Positions 10,545-22,341 of a stretch of 64,000 bases of DNA are shown here, piece after piece. The first letter of the stretch is position 1. The number at the start of each line of letters is the position of its first letter. The position numbers and the translations under genes were made by a program. Below the pieces are notes generated by a model. The model ran no database searches. It was not told the DNA's origin and worked only from the letters and a program-made list of their open reading frames with translations. Source of the DNA: Taxillus chinensis (lineage: Eukaryota; Streptophyta; Magnoliopsida; Santalales; Loranthaceae); assembly GCA_023512835.1 (NCBI GenBank), contig CM042089.1, positions 14,517,965 through 14,581,964 of the forward strand, given 5' to 3'.

Positions 10545-11118
10545 TAGTTAGTCCGGATCAGTAGTCCGGAGGAGTTAGTCCGGATTAGTAGTCCGGAGTA
10601 GTTAGTCCGGAGGAGTTAGTCCGGATCAGTAGTCCAGGAGGAGTTAGTCCGGATCAGTCCGGAGTAGTTAGTCCAGAGGAGTTAGTCCGGAGTAGTTAGT
10701 CCGGAGGAGTTAGTCCAGGAGGATTAGTCCGGATCAATAGTCCGGAGGAGTTAGTCCGGATCCGAGGGGTAGTCCAGGAGGAATTAGTCCGGATCGGAAA
10801 GGTCCAGGAGGAGTTAGTCCGGATCAGTAGTCCGGAGTAGTTAGTCCGGAGGAGTTAGTCCGGATCGAGTCCGGAGTAGTTAGTCCGGAGGAATTAGTCC
10901 TGGATCGCAGTCCGAGGAGTTAGTCCGAATCGTTAGTCCGGATAGTTAGTCCGGAGGAATTAGTCCTGGATCGTAGTCCGGATAGTTAAGTCCAGGAGGA
11001 TTAGTCCGGATCGAGTCCGGAGGAGTTAGTCCTGGATCGTAGTCCGGAGTAGTTAGTCCGGAGGAATTAGTCCGGATCGTAGTCCGGAGTAGTTAGTCCG
11101 GATCGTAGTCCGAGTAAT
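10545..11118 (+). repeat. LTR minisatellite, TTAGTCCGGAGGAG-type
   Basis: About 30 copies of short units built on TTAGTCCGG followed by AGGAG, ATCAG, AGTAG or ATCGT. The tract is about 574 bp here and about 609 bp in the 3' LTR, with a different order of variants. Confidence 0.9.
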
Positions 11119-11185
11119 CGATCCAAAGATCAAATCCGTAGGAGTGAAACAGTGTTCACTTGCAGTCTGGCCGCATCGCATGGAC

Positions 11186-11234
11186 ATTTACATTGTAAAC
11201 CATTAAAGTATTATACTTAAGTTACAATGTAAAT
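11186..11234. repeat. Near-perfect palindrome in the LTR
   Basis: ATTTACATTGTAAAC at 11186-11200 pairs with GTTACAATGTAAAT at 11221-11234. The 20 bases between them are themselves nearly self-complementary. The same palindrome is at 19285-19333 in the 3' LTR. It could form a hairpin in RNA. Confidence 0.75.
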
Positions 11235-12313
11235 AACGAAATACCCCCATTTGGAATTCAAAGAAAAATATAGAAAAAATAAATTCCCCCTATTTCAAAA
11301 TGTGAAAATTTGGGTTTTAGTGTAAAATCTCGGAAAAACCCAAAAGTTCGTAATGGTGAATTTTTGGAAAGTGGGGTTAGACATCTCGGAAAAATCCCAA
11401 AAATCAGATTATCTTATTTATGATAAGGGAACCCAATGCCGGGACTTTTAATTTCAAGAAAATAGGCGCTATGAGTACCTCCTTATAAATCAAGGATTGA
11501 GGATTTACTTGTGAAGACTGGCACAATTCTAAAGGAAATGTTGAGAATGACATGCCATACTAATGTTAGTATGTTGATGTGAGGTATTGGGGCATAGACT
11601 CCGTGACTTGTTTGGGTTCTCACCGTGATGCACCGATGGTCTATGTGGTTGACGTGGCAGGCATATGAACCGATGGCGGCCCGTGTGGCGACTGTGGCCG
11701 GGCATATTGCGGTGGACAAGCTAAGGCCTGAGTTGAGCCGTTGAGCTCGTGGAGCTAGGGCTGAGTGCCCTAGCTGGGATCCCATGGAGGATCGTGGACA
11801 AGTTGTCTGATGTTTGTTGCTAGCAGTCTGATGATTGTGCACACTACACGGTGCACAGTACACTGAGCATATAGTATAGACTTATATGTGTTGCATGATG
11901 TGGAGTGTTAGGGTCACCTACTGAGCTTGTCGCTCACCCCTACTTGTTGCTTACCCTTTTACGGGACCGAGACTAGTGGAGGACTTTCTTCCAGGAGGAC
12001 ACCCACTACCATGTATGATACGGTTATATTCGTATTGTTTTATGTGATATCCCGGACATGGGTCCGTGGACGATTGTATTTGCATCTGTATGATGTGATG
12101 TCTGTATGATTTGACTCTTTGTATGCATGATGATATATGGAAAAGTACGGGATTACCCTTGATGTATGGCCTGTACAGGGTTGCATATTTGAGACAAGAC
12201 CCCGGGGTGTAGTCTCTATTGGTGTAGTCACCAACCCCTTGACCTTTCGGGTGCGGGCAAGGGGAAGTCATGTACCCGGTTCCGGGTTCCCTGGAATTCG
12301 GGGCGTGACAAGT

Positions 12314-12324
12314 TGGTATCGAGC
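12314..12324 (+). other. Tekay primer-binding site, one base short
   Basis: TGGTATCGAGC begins three bases after the 5' LTR. The initiator-Met site is TGGTATCAGAGC; here one A is missing. This is either decay or a sequencing error. Confidence 0.7.
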
Positions 12325-12744
12325 ATGGTCTAGTGGACCTAGGTTAGTGAAGGGTGGTTAATTGATTCCATGTGACTTGGAAAACCGTAGGGAGGGCGCC
12401 TGATCAACGCGGTCCTTACATGTATTCTAGGTTATTTTGGTGTCGGTTAGATCATCCTAGGAGCATACATGGGGATGGGGTGCATTGCTAGTGGTATGAT
12501 TGTGTGCATCTAGGGCACTAGCTTGTCTTTGTGTGTGATGTGCTTGTATGTGGTGCCGGGATGGCACGTGGCCGTGAGCCAGGACTTGATTGTGGTGTAC
12601 CCTGATGGGGGACACGATGCTATATGCATGGTATGGACCTACGGGTCGTGTGGTGAGAACCTCAAGTCGGTTGTGCCTTTGATGGCTTTTGTCTTGCAGG
12701 GTGCTAGTATTGATTGTTTGTTGTTTGTTGTTGTAGCCGGTGCG

Positions 12745-13800
12745 ATGGCACCACCGAGGAGGTTGTCCGAGGCCAGGGTCGGCAGAGGAACCCACGATAG
12801 TCGGGGCACCAGGGGCGCAGAGCCCGCAGAAGTCATCGGCTCCGTTGTGGGACCTGATTTGACGAGTGTTGATTCGGTTGCAGGAGGCCATGCGGGTATG
12901 CGGGGGCTCGATGAGGGATATGGCTAAAGAGGTGGATGAGTCGAAGAGGCAACGACGGCCTCGGCGGCCACCACGGCCTCGGCGAGCGGGAGGCGAGGGT
13001 GGTGCGGGATGTGCACCGGCAGGAGGTCGTGGTAGAGCCGCACGACCGGAGGAGTGGACCGGGCTGCGGTTTTGAAACACGCACCCAGGACTTTTGAGGA
13101 TGGTTCGCGGCCAGAGGTAGCCGAGGACTAGATTAGATGGACGGAGGACATCTTTGAGATGATTGGGGTGCCGATGAGGAGCGGGTGCGCTGGCGACGCA
13201 CTATTTGTTGGGTATCCCATGCGGTGGTGGGAATCCACTAGAGCTGTCCATGGCGTCGATGAGTGGAGAGAGTTTGTTAGCGCTTCTTTGGGGAGTATTT
13301 TCCCGGCTCGTTGCGTATGCTCGACGTAGAAGTATTATGAGCTTGTGCGGGGTAGCATGAGTGTGGGGGAGTATGCGAGCCTTCACGGATTTGGGGCGGT
13401 TTGCTGTGGGTCTTGGGAAAAGGAAGGCCGGAAGACGCGACTTCATTCAGGGCTTGAGGCCATCTTTGAAAAGACAGCCTGGGCCGATGCGAGTTGACCA
13501 GCTATCGGGAGGCGGTCGACAAGGCGATCATTATTGACGAGGTCGGATCGGTGAGGCCCGAGGGCCGGGCGGTTCGGCGGTCCGAGCAAAGAAGAGGCAG
13601 AGTGGGGAGAGCGTGCTCCTCGGCTGAGAGGAGGCGGTGCAAGGGTTTCCGACGCGGGGCGGGGGGGCCGGGAGAGTTCGGCCAGCCGGAGGCCAGGGGC
13701 TGTTGGAGTTGTGGTTTGACCGGGCATGTCTCGAGAGCCCGAGGAAAAAGATGACTGTTTCCGATGCGGGAAAGTAGGGCATGGAGCTAGGGAATGTGTT
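12745..13800 (+). pseudogene. Tekay gag relic
   Basis: Translation probably began at ATG 12745 (MAPPRRLSEARVGRG). The capsid region can be followed in changing frames (for example MSVGEYA near 13357). Two zinc knuckles lie near the end. The first (C-W-S-C-G-L-T-G-H, 13700-13730) loses its last Cys to a frame break. The second, C-x2-C-x4-H-x4-C, is complete at 13754-13798. Gag would pack genomic RNA into particles. Several single-base frameshifts disable it. Confidence 0.82.
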
Positions 13801-14039
13801 ACCCTTAGCTCGACCAGCGGTGTAGGCCCTCGTCCAGAGATCACGGACGAGGGTGGGGCTCCGTCTCGGGGGGGGTCGGTGCCGGCGCAGAGCACGCAGA
13901 CGTGACTGCGGTGCAACGGCTCGGCGGGAGGCACAGGGTCATGTTGATCGGCGGGGCAAGGCCCCAATGGGCCAGGCAGTGGCGGTGGACCACGAGGAGG
14001 ACTTTTGCCCTTACCAGTAGAGAGGCAGAGGTTCCACCA

Positions 14040-14400
14040 GTGGATGAGGCGGCGGGACCTTCGGTGGTGAGAGGTACCATTATCATTTCTCATACTATTT
14101 GTTCGGTTTTGATTGATACGTTGTGCTACCCATTCTTTTATTTCGTATGCTACGGTGGTTGGCTTGGAGTTAGAGCAGGAGACAGGTGAGTCGGTCTCGA
14201 TGGTTGTTTCACCTTTGGGTGGAATTGTGATACTTAGAGTATCTGTCGTGCTTGTCAGGTAACACTTGGGGGTGTTAACCGTTGTGTGATTTGTATATCA
14301 TGGAGTTAGATGATTTTGATGTTATCCTGGGTATGGACTGGTTGGTCTCGTGGAGGCCAAGATTGATGTTTTCGACGGCGTGTGACGTTCCTCACACCAG
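14040..14400 (+). pseudogene. Tekay aspartic protease relic
   Basis: A segment reading GTIIISHTICSVLIDT (14071-14120) matches the strand before the retropepsin active site. The catalytic D-S/T-G is degraded to D-T-L, so it would not cleave Gag-Pol. It lies between gag and RT, as expected. Confidence 0.65.
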
Positions 14401-14559
14401 AGGGCACGCGGGGTGTCTTTGTGGGTGAGTGGACCAGGAGGCATGCGGGTTGGGACCTTTGAGGCATGGGTGGGGTGATGTGACCCACCGGTTAGCCAGC
14501 TGACGTTGGTTGACGGGAGGAGAGAGGGGAAGGCTGTTTTGCCACCCATTGTAGATCGG

Positions 14560-15800
14560 TTCCCGGATGTGTTTCCCGAGGACTTGGTCGGTTTGCCACC
14601 CATGAGGGAGGTAGAGTTTTCGATCGAGTTGTTGCCAGGGACAACACCGATCGGTTAGCGGCCTACGGGATGGCACCGACAGAGCTTAGAGAGCTCGAGA
14701 ACGATAGATGATCTTTGGCACGAGGCTTTATCGGGCGGAGTAGCTCACCGTGGGCGCTCCGGTGTTGTTCGCCAAAGGCGGATGGTTCACTTCGATTGTG
14801 TATAGACTACCGGAAGGCGAACGGGTGATGTGAAGAACAGGTATCCATGCGAGGATCGATGACCTGTTTGATCAATTTCGAGGTGCAAGATGGTTTTCCA
14901 AGATAGACTTGAGGTCTTGGATACCATCGGTTGAGGGTTAGGGAGGCATATCCCTAAGACCGCTTCGGTTGTCGTTATGGGCATTATGAGTGGCTTGTGA
15001 TGCCGTTTGGGCTCACGAATGCTCCGGCGGTGTTTATGGGATTGATGAACCAGTGTTCGCTCCATATTTAGATATGTTCGTTGTGGTGTTCATCGACGAT
15101 ATCTTGGTTTATTCGGCTACCAAGAGGGGCATGAGGAGCATTTGCGGGTTGTGTTGCGACCTTGCGGGAGCATCGGTTGTACGCGAAGTTCACGAAATGT
15201 GACTTCTGGTTGCAACAGGGCACTTCTTGGGGCATGTGGTGTCTTCGAGGGTATCACGGGGGACCCTGAGAAGATTGAGGCGATCATGTCGTGGAAGAGG
15301 CCCACGAATGTGTTTAGATTCGTAGCTTCCTTGGTTTGGCGGGTATTATCGGAGGTTCGTGGAGGATTTTTCCGGTTGGCGGCTCTATGACACACTTGAC
15401 AAGGAAGGGAGTTCCTTTCATTTGGTCCGATGCGTGTGAGAGTGCTTTCATGGAGCCAAGGCACGATTGACCTTAGCACCTATCTTGATTCTCCCACGGG
15501 AGGGTGTGCCTTTTGAGGTGTATTGTGATGCTTCCAGGGTGGGTCTTGGTTGTGTGTTGATGCGGACTCGGCGGTGATTGCTTATGGATCTAGGCGGTTG
15601 AGACCACATGACGAACTATCCCACGATGATTTGGAGTTGGGCGGGTGGATCTTTGCTTTAAAGAGGGCAGCATTATCTCCTTGGGGAGAAATTTGTGGTG
15701 TATACGGACCACAAGAGCTTGCGTATATCTTCTCTCGGCGAGACCTGAACCTTAGGCGAGACGGTGGGTGGAGTACCTGGATTTGGTTTGATATGATGTA
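14560..15800 (+). pseudogene. Tekay reverse transcriptase and RNase H relic
   Basis: The RT entry motif [20 protein letters not shown] starts at 14581. DDLFDQFRGARWFSKIDLRS follows near 14858-14917, and the catalytic box FIDDILVYS (IDD for VDD) near 15090. RNase H starts near 15519 with VYCDASRVGLGCVLM and continues with IAYGSRRLRPHDE. Stops and frameshifts separate these blocks, so no enzyme can be made from this copy as written. Confidence 0.88.
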
Positions 15801-16059
15801 CACCCTGGGAAGGGTAATGTGGTGGCGGATGCTCCGAGTAGGAAGAGCGGGGCCGTGGTGGCCCACCGTGCCATTAAAGAATGGGAGATGATGGGTCGGT
15901 TGGCGGCGATGAGGTTGCAAATGGTGACCAAGTGAGGGGCGAGGACCCTCGGTGTTGTTGTCGCAGTCCCGAGTTGCGGCGCAGGATCATAGAGGATCGC
16001 TGGGGGACATTGATTGTGAGGTCATCGAATGGGATTCGACGGGGCAGGCATCTTCCGAT

Positions 16060-17381
16060 TGGACCGAGGATGCTGAGCATATATTGAGGTATAGGGGTCG
16101 CCGATAGTTCCCACTTCTCTTCAGGAGGAGGTTCTTCGGGAATTTCACCGGTCGAGGTTAGGCGTACATCCTGGTGGGACCAAGATGTACCATGCCGTGA
16201 GGAGGCGTATTGGTGGCCAGGCCCGAAGAAGGCGGTGATTTTGTGAGGAGGTGTTTGACCGTCGGCAAGTCAGGCAGCACCCGAGATCACCTGGTGAGTT
16301 GCGGTCATTGCCGGTGCAGTGGAAATGGGACCACGTGACCATGGATTTTGTCACTTGGACTTCCTCGTTCCAGGGGACACGACACGATATGGGTAGTTGT
16401 CACCGGTTGACCAAATCGGCACATTTTATTCCGATTCGAGAGACAGACCCAGTGAGGACTTTGGGACAGAGATATATTGATGTTATTGTGCGGTTGATGG
16501 AGTCCCATTATCTATTGTATCCGATCGGGATGCGAGGTTCACATCTCGGTTTTGGAGACGATTGCGGCAGCCTTGGGTACTAGGGTGAACCTCGGTCAGC
16601 CTTTCACCCGCAGACGGATGGTCGATCGGAGCGGACGATTCGGACACTCGAGGATATGTTGCGTGCGTGTCCTAGATTTTGGAGGTTGTTGGGAGACTCA
16701 CCTTCCTTTGGTGGAGTTCTCTTACAACAACGGTTATCGAGCCACGATTGGGATGGCTCCATATGAGGCGCTCGATGGGCGGCCTTGTCGATCACCCTTG
16801 TCTTGGGCACAGACGGGAGAGACAGCGTTCTCGGTCCCGATATGGTTCGAGAGACCACAGAGATAGTGCGTTGATTCGGCGGCGCATGTTAACAGCGCAG
16901 AGTAGGCGAAGTCCTACGCGGCTGGAGGCGTCGACCTTTGCGGTTTGAGGTGGGTGATCGTGTATTTTTGCGGGTTTCACCGCGTCGAGGGCATCGGAGG
17001 TTTGGACGTGGATCCAAACTTTCCCCTCGTTTTGTGGGGCCATTTGAGATTGTTGCCACCGTGGGCGCAGTGGCTTATCGGTTAGCTTTGCCACCTGGAG
17101 TTGGCTCGAGTACATGATGTGTTCCATGTGTCTCGGTTGCGACGGTATCACCCGGATCCTTCTCATGTGTTGGGCTATCGCGAGATCGACTTGGGCATGA
17201 TGGTGCCGTTGTTGAGATGCCGGCACGAGATTTTGGACAGGGGGACCAGGTCTTGCGAGGCAAGACGATCCCACTAGTTCGGGTGTTATGGCGACACCGA
17301 GGCATGGAGGAGCAGACTTGGGAAAAAGAGAGCCGGATGCGGGTTCTTCATCCCGAGCCGTTCGAGGACGATCGGTCCTGA
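16060..17381 (+). pseudogene. Tekay integrase with C-terminal chromodomain-like segment, relic
   Basis: The N-terminal HRSRLGVHPGGTKMYH piece is at 16150-16200. The core starts KWDHVTMDFVTWTSSF (16326) and reaches LPLVEFSYNNGYRATIGMAP (16705-16764). The C-terminal domain follows (FEVGDRVFLRVSP near 16945). The end, VRVLWRHRGMEEQTWEKES then HPEPFEDDRS and the stop at 17379-17381, resembles the chromodomain-like tail that targets plant chromoviruses to heterochromatin (family knowledge). Frameshifts break the core, including the region of the second catalytic Asp. Confidence 0.87.
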
Positions 17382-17392
17382 GGTGGGGCGGA
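17380..17392 (+). other. Tekay polypurine tract
   Basis: GAGGTGGGGCGGA directly before the 3' LTR start TGTAGG. It overlaps the pol stop codon. Confidence 0.8.
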
Positions 17393-18063
17393 TGTAGGAC
17401 CTTCCCCGAGGTATGAGTTATGTTTTATGCATTTGTTTTGCATATGTTGTTTGAGATGTGGTTTAGCTTATTGTTTGTTGGTTGGCATCCTGGCATCGTG
17501 TGAGCCTTTTTGGCTTGTTGTGAGTTGCATTGCACCTGTGTGGTTGGTGATCATGTTGATGATCATATTTTTGTGTCTTGTTGTTGTGCGGTGCTTGAGC
17601 TTGGATTTTGCTATGTCTTTTGGGCTTGTGTTTGATTTTCGAGGACGAAAAGTCCTAAGGTGGGGAGAATGTAAAGACTCGTATTTGGGTAGTTTTGAGA
17701 GATAGTCATTCTATGGGAATGTAACTATCTGGACGGTAGGTAGCCGTCGATGCAGCATTTTGACCGTACTTGGGCCCGATTCGAGTCGGGGCCCCATTTG
17801 ACCCGATTGTTACTTTTTGGGGTTTATTGGTTGACTTTGCGTTTGAGCAGTCATTTGAGTGTGATAATATCTGAACAATGTTGTGCTCGTTATTTCGAGC
17901 GTTTTGACAGTAATTTGACTCAATTTGGAGTTCGTGACCTCGGGAGGTCTTATTGCGTTCGGGTCAATTATTGCTGGGAGGCCAATTATTGGCAACGGTA
18001 TATATATAATTAAGAACTGCCTTATATCTTTAATTGCCAATTATTGGTACGTGCATGTTTGAG

Positions 18064-18120
<57 letters not shown>

Positions 18121-20406
18121 GAAGAGCGTAGAGCTTTCTTGGCGATTTTGGGGCGATTGGAGCTCGTGGATTGCAAATAATCTTCCAGGTAGGTGTCCTT
18201 AATCGCCTTATTTCGATCCTATCTCTGAATATGTGATCTGTGGATGTATGAGTGTGTATTTTATGAGGGTTGAGAAGTCAACCATGGAAGTCTAGATGTA
18301 GATCTAGATGAATATATGATTTGTGTGTATTTTTGCTGTTATTGTGCGAATTAGAGGCTTTAGGACGCGTTTTGAGGTAAATATTGCGGTTTATTGCGTA
18401 AAAGGATGTTTATGAGCCGGGGGGGTCACTGGGTTGCTCCCAGATGAAGAACAGGGCCAAAAACGATGATGAACGCACTGGGCGAGTTTTAGAGTCGACG
18501 GACCGTCAACCTATGAGGGGCCATGGAGTCGGTCAAGCCCAGAGTCGTCGAGTCAATGGAGTCGTAGTCGTTGTCGAGCTATGGAGTCAGCAGCTATGGA
18601 GTCAACAACTTAGTTAGTCCGGATCAGTAGTCCGGAGGAGTTAGTCCGGATTAGTAGTCCGGAGTAGTTAGTCCGGAGGAGTTAGTCCGGATCAGTAGTC
18701 CGGAGGAGTTAGTCCGGATTCCGAGGGATTAGTCCGGAGGAGTTAGTCCGGAGTAGTTAGTCCTGGAGGAGTTAGTCCGGAGGAGTTAGTCCGGAGGATT
18801 AGTCCGGAGGAGTTAGTCCGGAGGTTAGTCCGGATCAATAGTCCGGAGGAGTTAGTCCGGATCGTAGGTCCGATAGTTAGTCCGGAGGAATTAGTCCGGA
18901 TCGTAGTCCAGGAGGAGTTAGTCCTGGATCGTAGTCCGAGTAGTTAGTCCGGAGGAGTTAGTCCGGATCGTAGTCCGGATAGTTAGTCCGGGAGGAATTA
19001 GTCCTGGATCAGTAGTCCGAGGAGTTAGTCCGGATCGCAGTCCGGATAGTTAGTCCGGAGGAATTAGTCCGATCGAGTCCGGATAGTTAGTCCGGAGGAG
19101 TTAGTCCGATCGTAGTCCGAGGAGTTAGTCCGGATCAGTAGTCCGGAGTAGTTAGTCCGGAGGAATTAGTCCGGATCGAGTCCGGAGTAGTTAGTCCTGG
19201 ATCGTAGTCCGAGTAATCGTCCAGCGGCATCAAATCCGTAGGAGTGAAGCAGAGTTCATTGCGATTAACCGCATCGCACTGGACATTTACATTGTAAACC
19301 ATTAAAGTATTATACTTAAGTTACAATGTAAATAACGAAATACCCCATTTGGATTCAAAGAAAAATACTAGAAAAATTAATTCCCACTATTTCAAAATGT
19401 GAAAATTTGGGTTTTAGTGTAAAATCTCGGAAAAACCCAAAAGTTCGAATGGTGAATTTTTGAAAAGTGGGGTTAGACATCTCGGAAAAATCCCAAAAAT
19501 CAGATTATCTTATTTATGATAAGGGAACCCAATCCGGGACTTTTAATTTCAAGAAAATAGTGCTATAGTACTTCCTTCATAAATCAAGGGTTGAGGATTT
19601 ACTTGTGAAGACGGCTACAATTCTAAAGGAAATGTTGAGAATGACATGCCATACTAATGTTAGTATGTTGATGTGAGGTATTGGGGCATGGACTCCGTGA
19701 CTTGTTTGGGTTCTCACGTGATGCACCGATGGTGCTATGTGGTTGGCGTGGGGGCATATGAACCGATGGCGGGCCCTGTGGCGACCGTGGTCGGGCATAT
19801 TGCGCGTGGACAGGCTAAGGCCTGAGTTGAGCCGTTGAGCTCGTGGAGCTAGGGTGAGTGCCCCGAGCTGGGATCCCATGGAGGATCGTGGACAAGTTGT
19901 CCGATGTTTGTTGCGGGAGTCGATGATTGTGCACACTACACGGTGCACGAGTACACTGAGATATAGTATAGACTTATATGTGTTCATGATGTGGAGTGTT
20001 AGGGTCACCTACTGAGCTTGTCGCTCACCCCTACTTGTTCTTACCCTTTTCAGGTGTGACCCGAGACTAGTGGAGGACTTTCTTCCAGGAGGACACCCAC
20101 TCGATGTATGATATGATTATATTCCGTATTGTTTTATGTGATATCCCGGACATGGGTCCGTGGACGATTGTATTTGCATACCGTATGATGTGATGTCTGT
20201 ATGCTTTGACTCTTTGTATGCATGATGATATATGGGAAAGTACGGGATTACCCTTGATGTATGATCGTACAGGGTTGCATATTTGAGACAAGACCCGCGG
20301 GTGTAGTCTCTATTGGTGCTAGTCACCAACCCCTTGACCTTTCGGGTGCGGGCAAGGGGAAGTCATGTACCCGGTTCCGGGTTCCCTGGAATTCGGGGGC
20401 GTGACA
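17393..20406 (+). repeat. Tekay-like 3' LTR (3014 bp)
   Basis: Starts TGTAGGACC and ends GGCGTGACA. The CATAA target duplicate follows. It matches the 5' LTR throughout. Most differences are single-base gaps or changes in repeat-copy number. Confidence 0.95.
18611..19219 (+). repeat. Minisatellite of the 3' LTR
   Basis: Same TTAGTCCGG-based units as at 10545-11118, with a different copy number and order. Confidence 0.9.
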
Positions 20407-20411
20407 CATAA

Positions 20412-21508
20412 GGTGTTAGGAATTATCTTACTAGGAACCCTATTAAGCAGATATGCAGTAGTCTTTAATACATCCATCCACAAAGATAAAGTTACAGTAC
20501 TGTAATTTAACATGCTTCTAACCATGCCCATGAGAGTATGATTTTGTCTTTCTGTTACACCATTTTATTGAGGTGTACCAGGCATTGTATACTGTGCACA
20601 TATACCTTGACTTTCAAGGAACTTTACAAATGGACATGGACATTGTCTCTTTTCATTAAACGTACCATAATATTCACCACCTCTATCAGATCTCTCAACT
20701 TTTATCTTTTGTCTAGCTGCCTTTCAACTTCGTTAATAAACACCTTTATGATGTCCACTAACTCAGACTTTTCATGCAGCAAATACAAATAGTCATACCG
20801 TGAGTAATTATCAATAAAAGTGATAAAAAACTTTTCACCACCCCAAAACTTAATATCAAAAAGGCCACAAATATCGGTATGTATTAACTCTAAAAGTGCA
20901 TTAATTCTTGTGGTTAGATTCTTTTATATATGTTTAGTTTGCTTACCTTTAATGCAATCTATACATACATCCCAATCAATAAAATTCAACTGAGGTAATA
21001 TTTCATTTTTTACTAACCTCAATACTCTTTCCTTGGATATGTGACCTAACCTTTGATGCCATAGAAAGGCTGAGTTTTTATTATGTGCACTACATTTATT
21101 TCCTATACTATGATCAACATGAAATAGGGATTCAACAAAATTAACATCAAGAATGAAACGATATAAACCATCAATTAAAGTACCAGAACCATAATAGTAC
21201 TTTTGTTTATACAAAGAAAAATTATTATTTTCAATCTTAAAATTAAAACTCTCATGATCTAGCTTTCCAACAAAAACCAAATTTCTAGCACAATTAGGAA
21301 CATAAAAACACTTTTCTAGATCGAGGTGGTGTCCAGTATCCAGGATCAATCTGTATGTTCCAATTCCCTCTATTCGTGCCTTCATTCTATTACCCATATA
21401 CAAGAACTTTTTAGTTTCGTTTATAGGTTGGATTGTAATGAATCCCTGTATAACATGTGATTCATGAGTAGTTGCACCAGAATCTAACCACCAAGTATTA
21501 TTAGGCAC
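20412..21508 (-). pseudogene. Copia protease and integrase relic
   Basis: Minus strand. The protease motif WWLDSGATTHESHV is near 21460-21505. The integrase zinc region HQRLGHIS...CIDCIKGKQTKH is at 20930-21070. The catalytic core in 20440-20900 shows HTDICGLF, RSDRGGEYYG and an Asn-Gly-Val-x-Glu-Arg-Gln segment, so all three D, D and E positions can be seen. One in-frame TAA lies between the second Asp and the Glu (near 20565-20575). The frame runs into the Tekay TSD at 20411 and resumes at 9323. Confidence 0.9.
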
Positions 21509-21559
21509 CTCAATAAGATTTGATTCAAAACATACCGAAATATAGTACTTACCTTTCTT

Positions 21560-22341
21560 TTCGAATCAGATTTTCCTTTTCTGGCAGTCTTTCTTGATAT
21601 GACCATCCTTCTTACAAAAGTAACACTTGACCTCCTTATGGGTTTGACCCTCTTTAACCTTTAGTGGGGTTTTATCCTTCCTTTTATCCTTCTTTCCCTT
21701 GCTACTACTGGCCCCATTATGAAATGTGAGATGAACATAATGATATTTTATTATCTTTAATCTCCCTTCCTCTTAAACCAACATGGCTTTAATTTCTTAA
21801 AGGTTCCATTTTTCCTTAATGGTGTTGTAATTCACCTGGAACTGGCCAAACTCATGAGGAAGTAAGTTAATAATAAACTGTACTAAGAAAGATTCATTCA
21901 CATACATCCCCTTTGATTTTAACTTTGCTGCCAGATTTATCATGTGTGTCATATGATCATGAATGGGTTGTGAGCAATCAAACCTTTTAGTTGTCAGCTC
22001 ACTCATCATGGTTCCCACAACAGACTTGTTATTATGTCTGATTATGAGTATTCTTTAATCTTTAACATGAACTCCTTTGCATTGTCAGTTTTTGGCATTG
22101 ATGGCTTCACATTTTCAGCCATTGACATCCTCATCAAGTTCAAACTCAGCCTGTTAAACTGCTCCCAGATCCCATATTTAGATCTTTCAGCTCCTATACT
22201 AGTCTTAGTATTAACTTCAGGTTTGTCAGATATTATTGCAAAATCCAAATTTAGAACACCTAGTTGAAACTGAATTTGCTTAGACCAATCCACATAGTTC
22301 AACCCATTGAACTTGATCATCCCATTGCTCATAGCAAACAT
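21560..22341 (-). pseudogene. Copia gag relic
   Basis: Minus strand. 22042-22341 begins MFAMSNGMIKFNGLNYVDWS, typical of copia Gag N-termini. 21797-22018 holds the middle part (QFIINLLPHEFGQFQVNYN). The CCHC knuckle CYFCKKDGHIKKDC is at about 21580-21630. Frame breaks near 22030 and 21790 divide it. Confidence 0.85.

Larger units (their letters stand above)
9329..12310 (+). repeat. Tekay-like 5' LTR (2982 bp)
   Basis: Begins TGTGAGGACC and ends GGGGCGTGACA. It is nearly collinear with 17393-20406. It contains, in order, a 278-bp U3 extension, CCAAT repeats around a TATA box, a GA run, a TTAGTCCGG minisatellite, a strong palindrome and a U5 end shared with the other gypsy LTRs of this window. 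Confidence 0.95.
9329..20406 (+). mobile_element. Ty3/gypsy chromovirus, Tekay/Del-like, about 11.1 kb, both LTRs
   Basis: Two LTRs of about 3 kb (9329-12310, 17393-20406) enclose a 5.1-kb internal region with gag (CCHC knuckles), protease, RT, RNase H, integrase and a C-terminal chromodomain-like segment, in gypsy order on the plus strand. The 5-bp target-site duplication CATAA is perfect (9324-9328 and 20407-20411), and the LTRs end TG...CA. The iMet primer site and polypurine tract are in place. The LTR length and the C-terminal VLWRHRGMEEQTWEKES motif fit the Tekay/Del clade (family knowledge). The coding region has many small indels. The element interrupts the copia integrase. Confidence 0.95.

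Noticed and set aside
10545..11118. CRISPR-like look of the spaced TTAGTCCGG repeats
   Set aside because: Spacers are variants of the same unit, the locus is an LTR in a plant genome, and there are no cas genes.
12457..17305. Many minus-strand open frames opposite the Tekay gag-pol
   Set aside because: Shadows of a GC-rich coding region. The plus-strand frames carry the recognisable Pol motifs.
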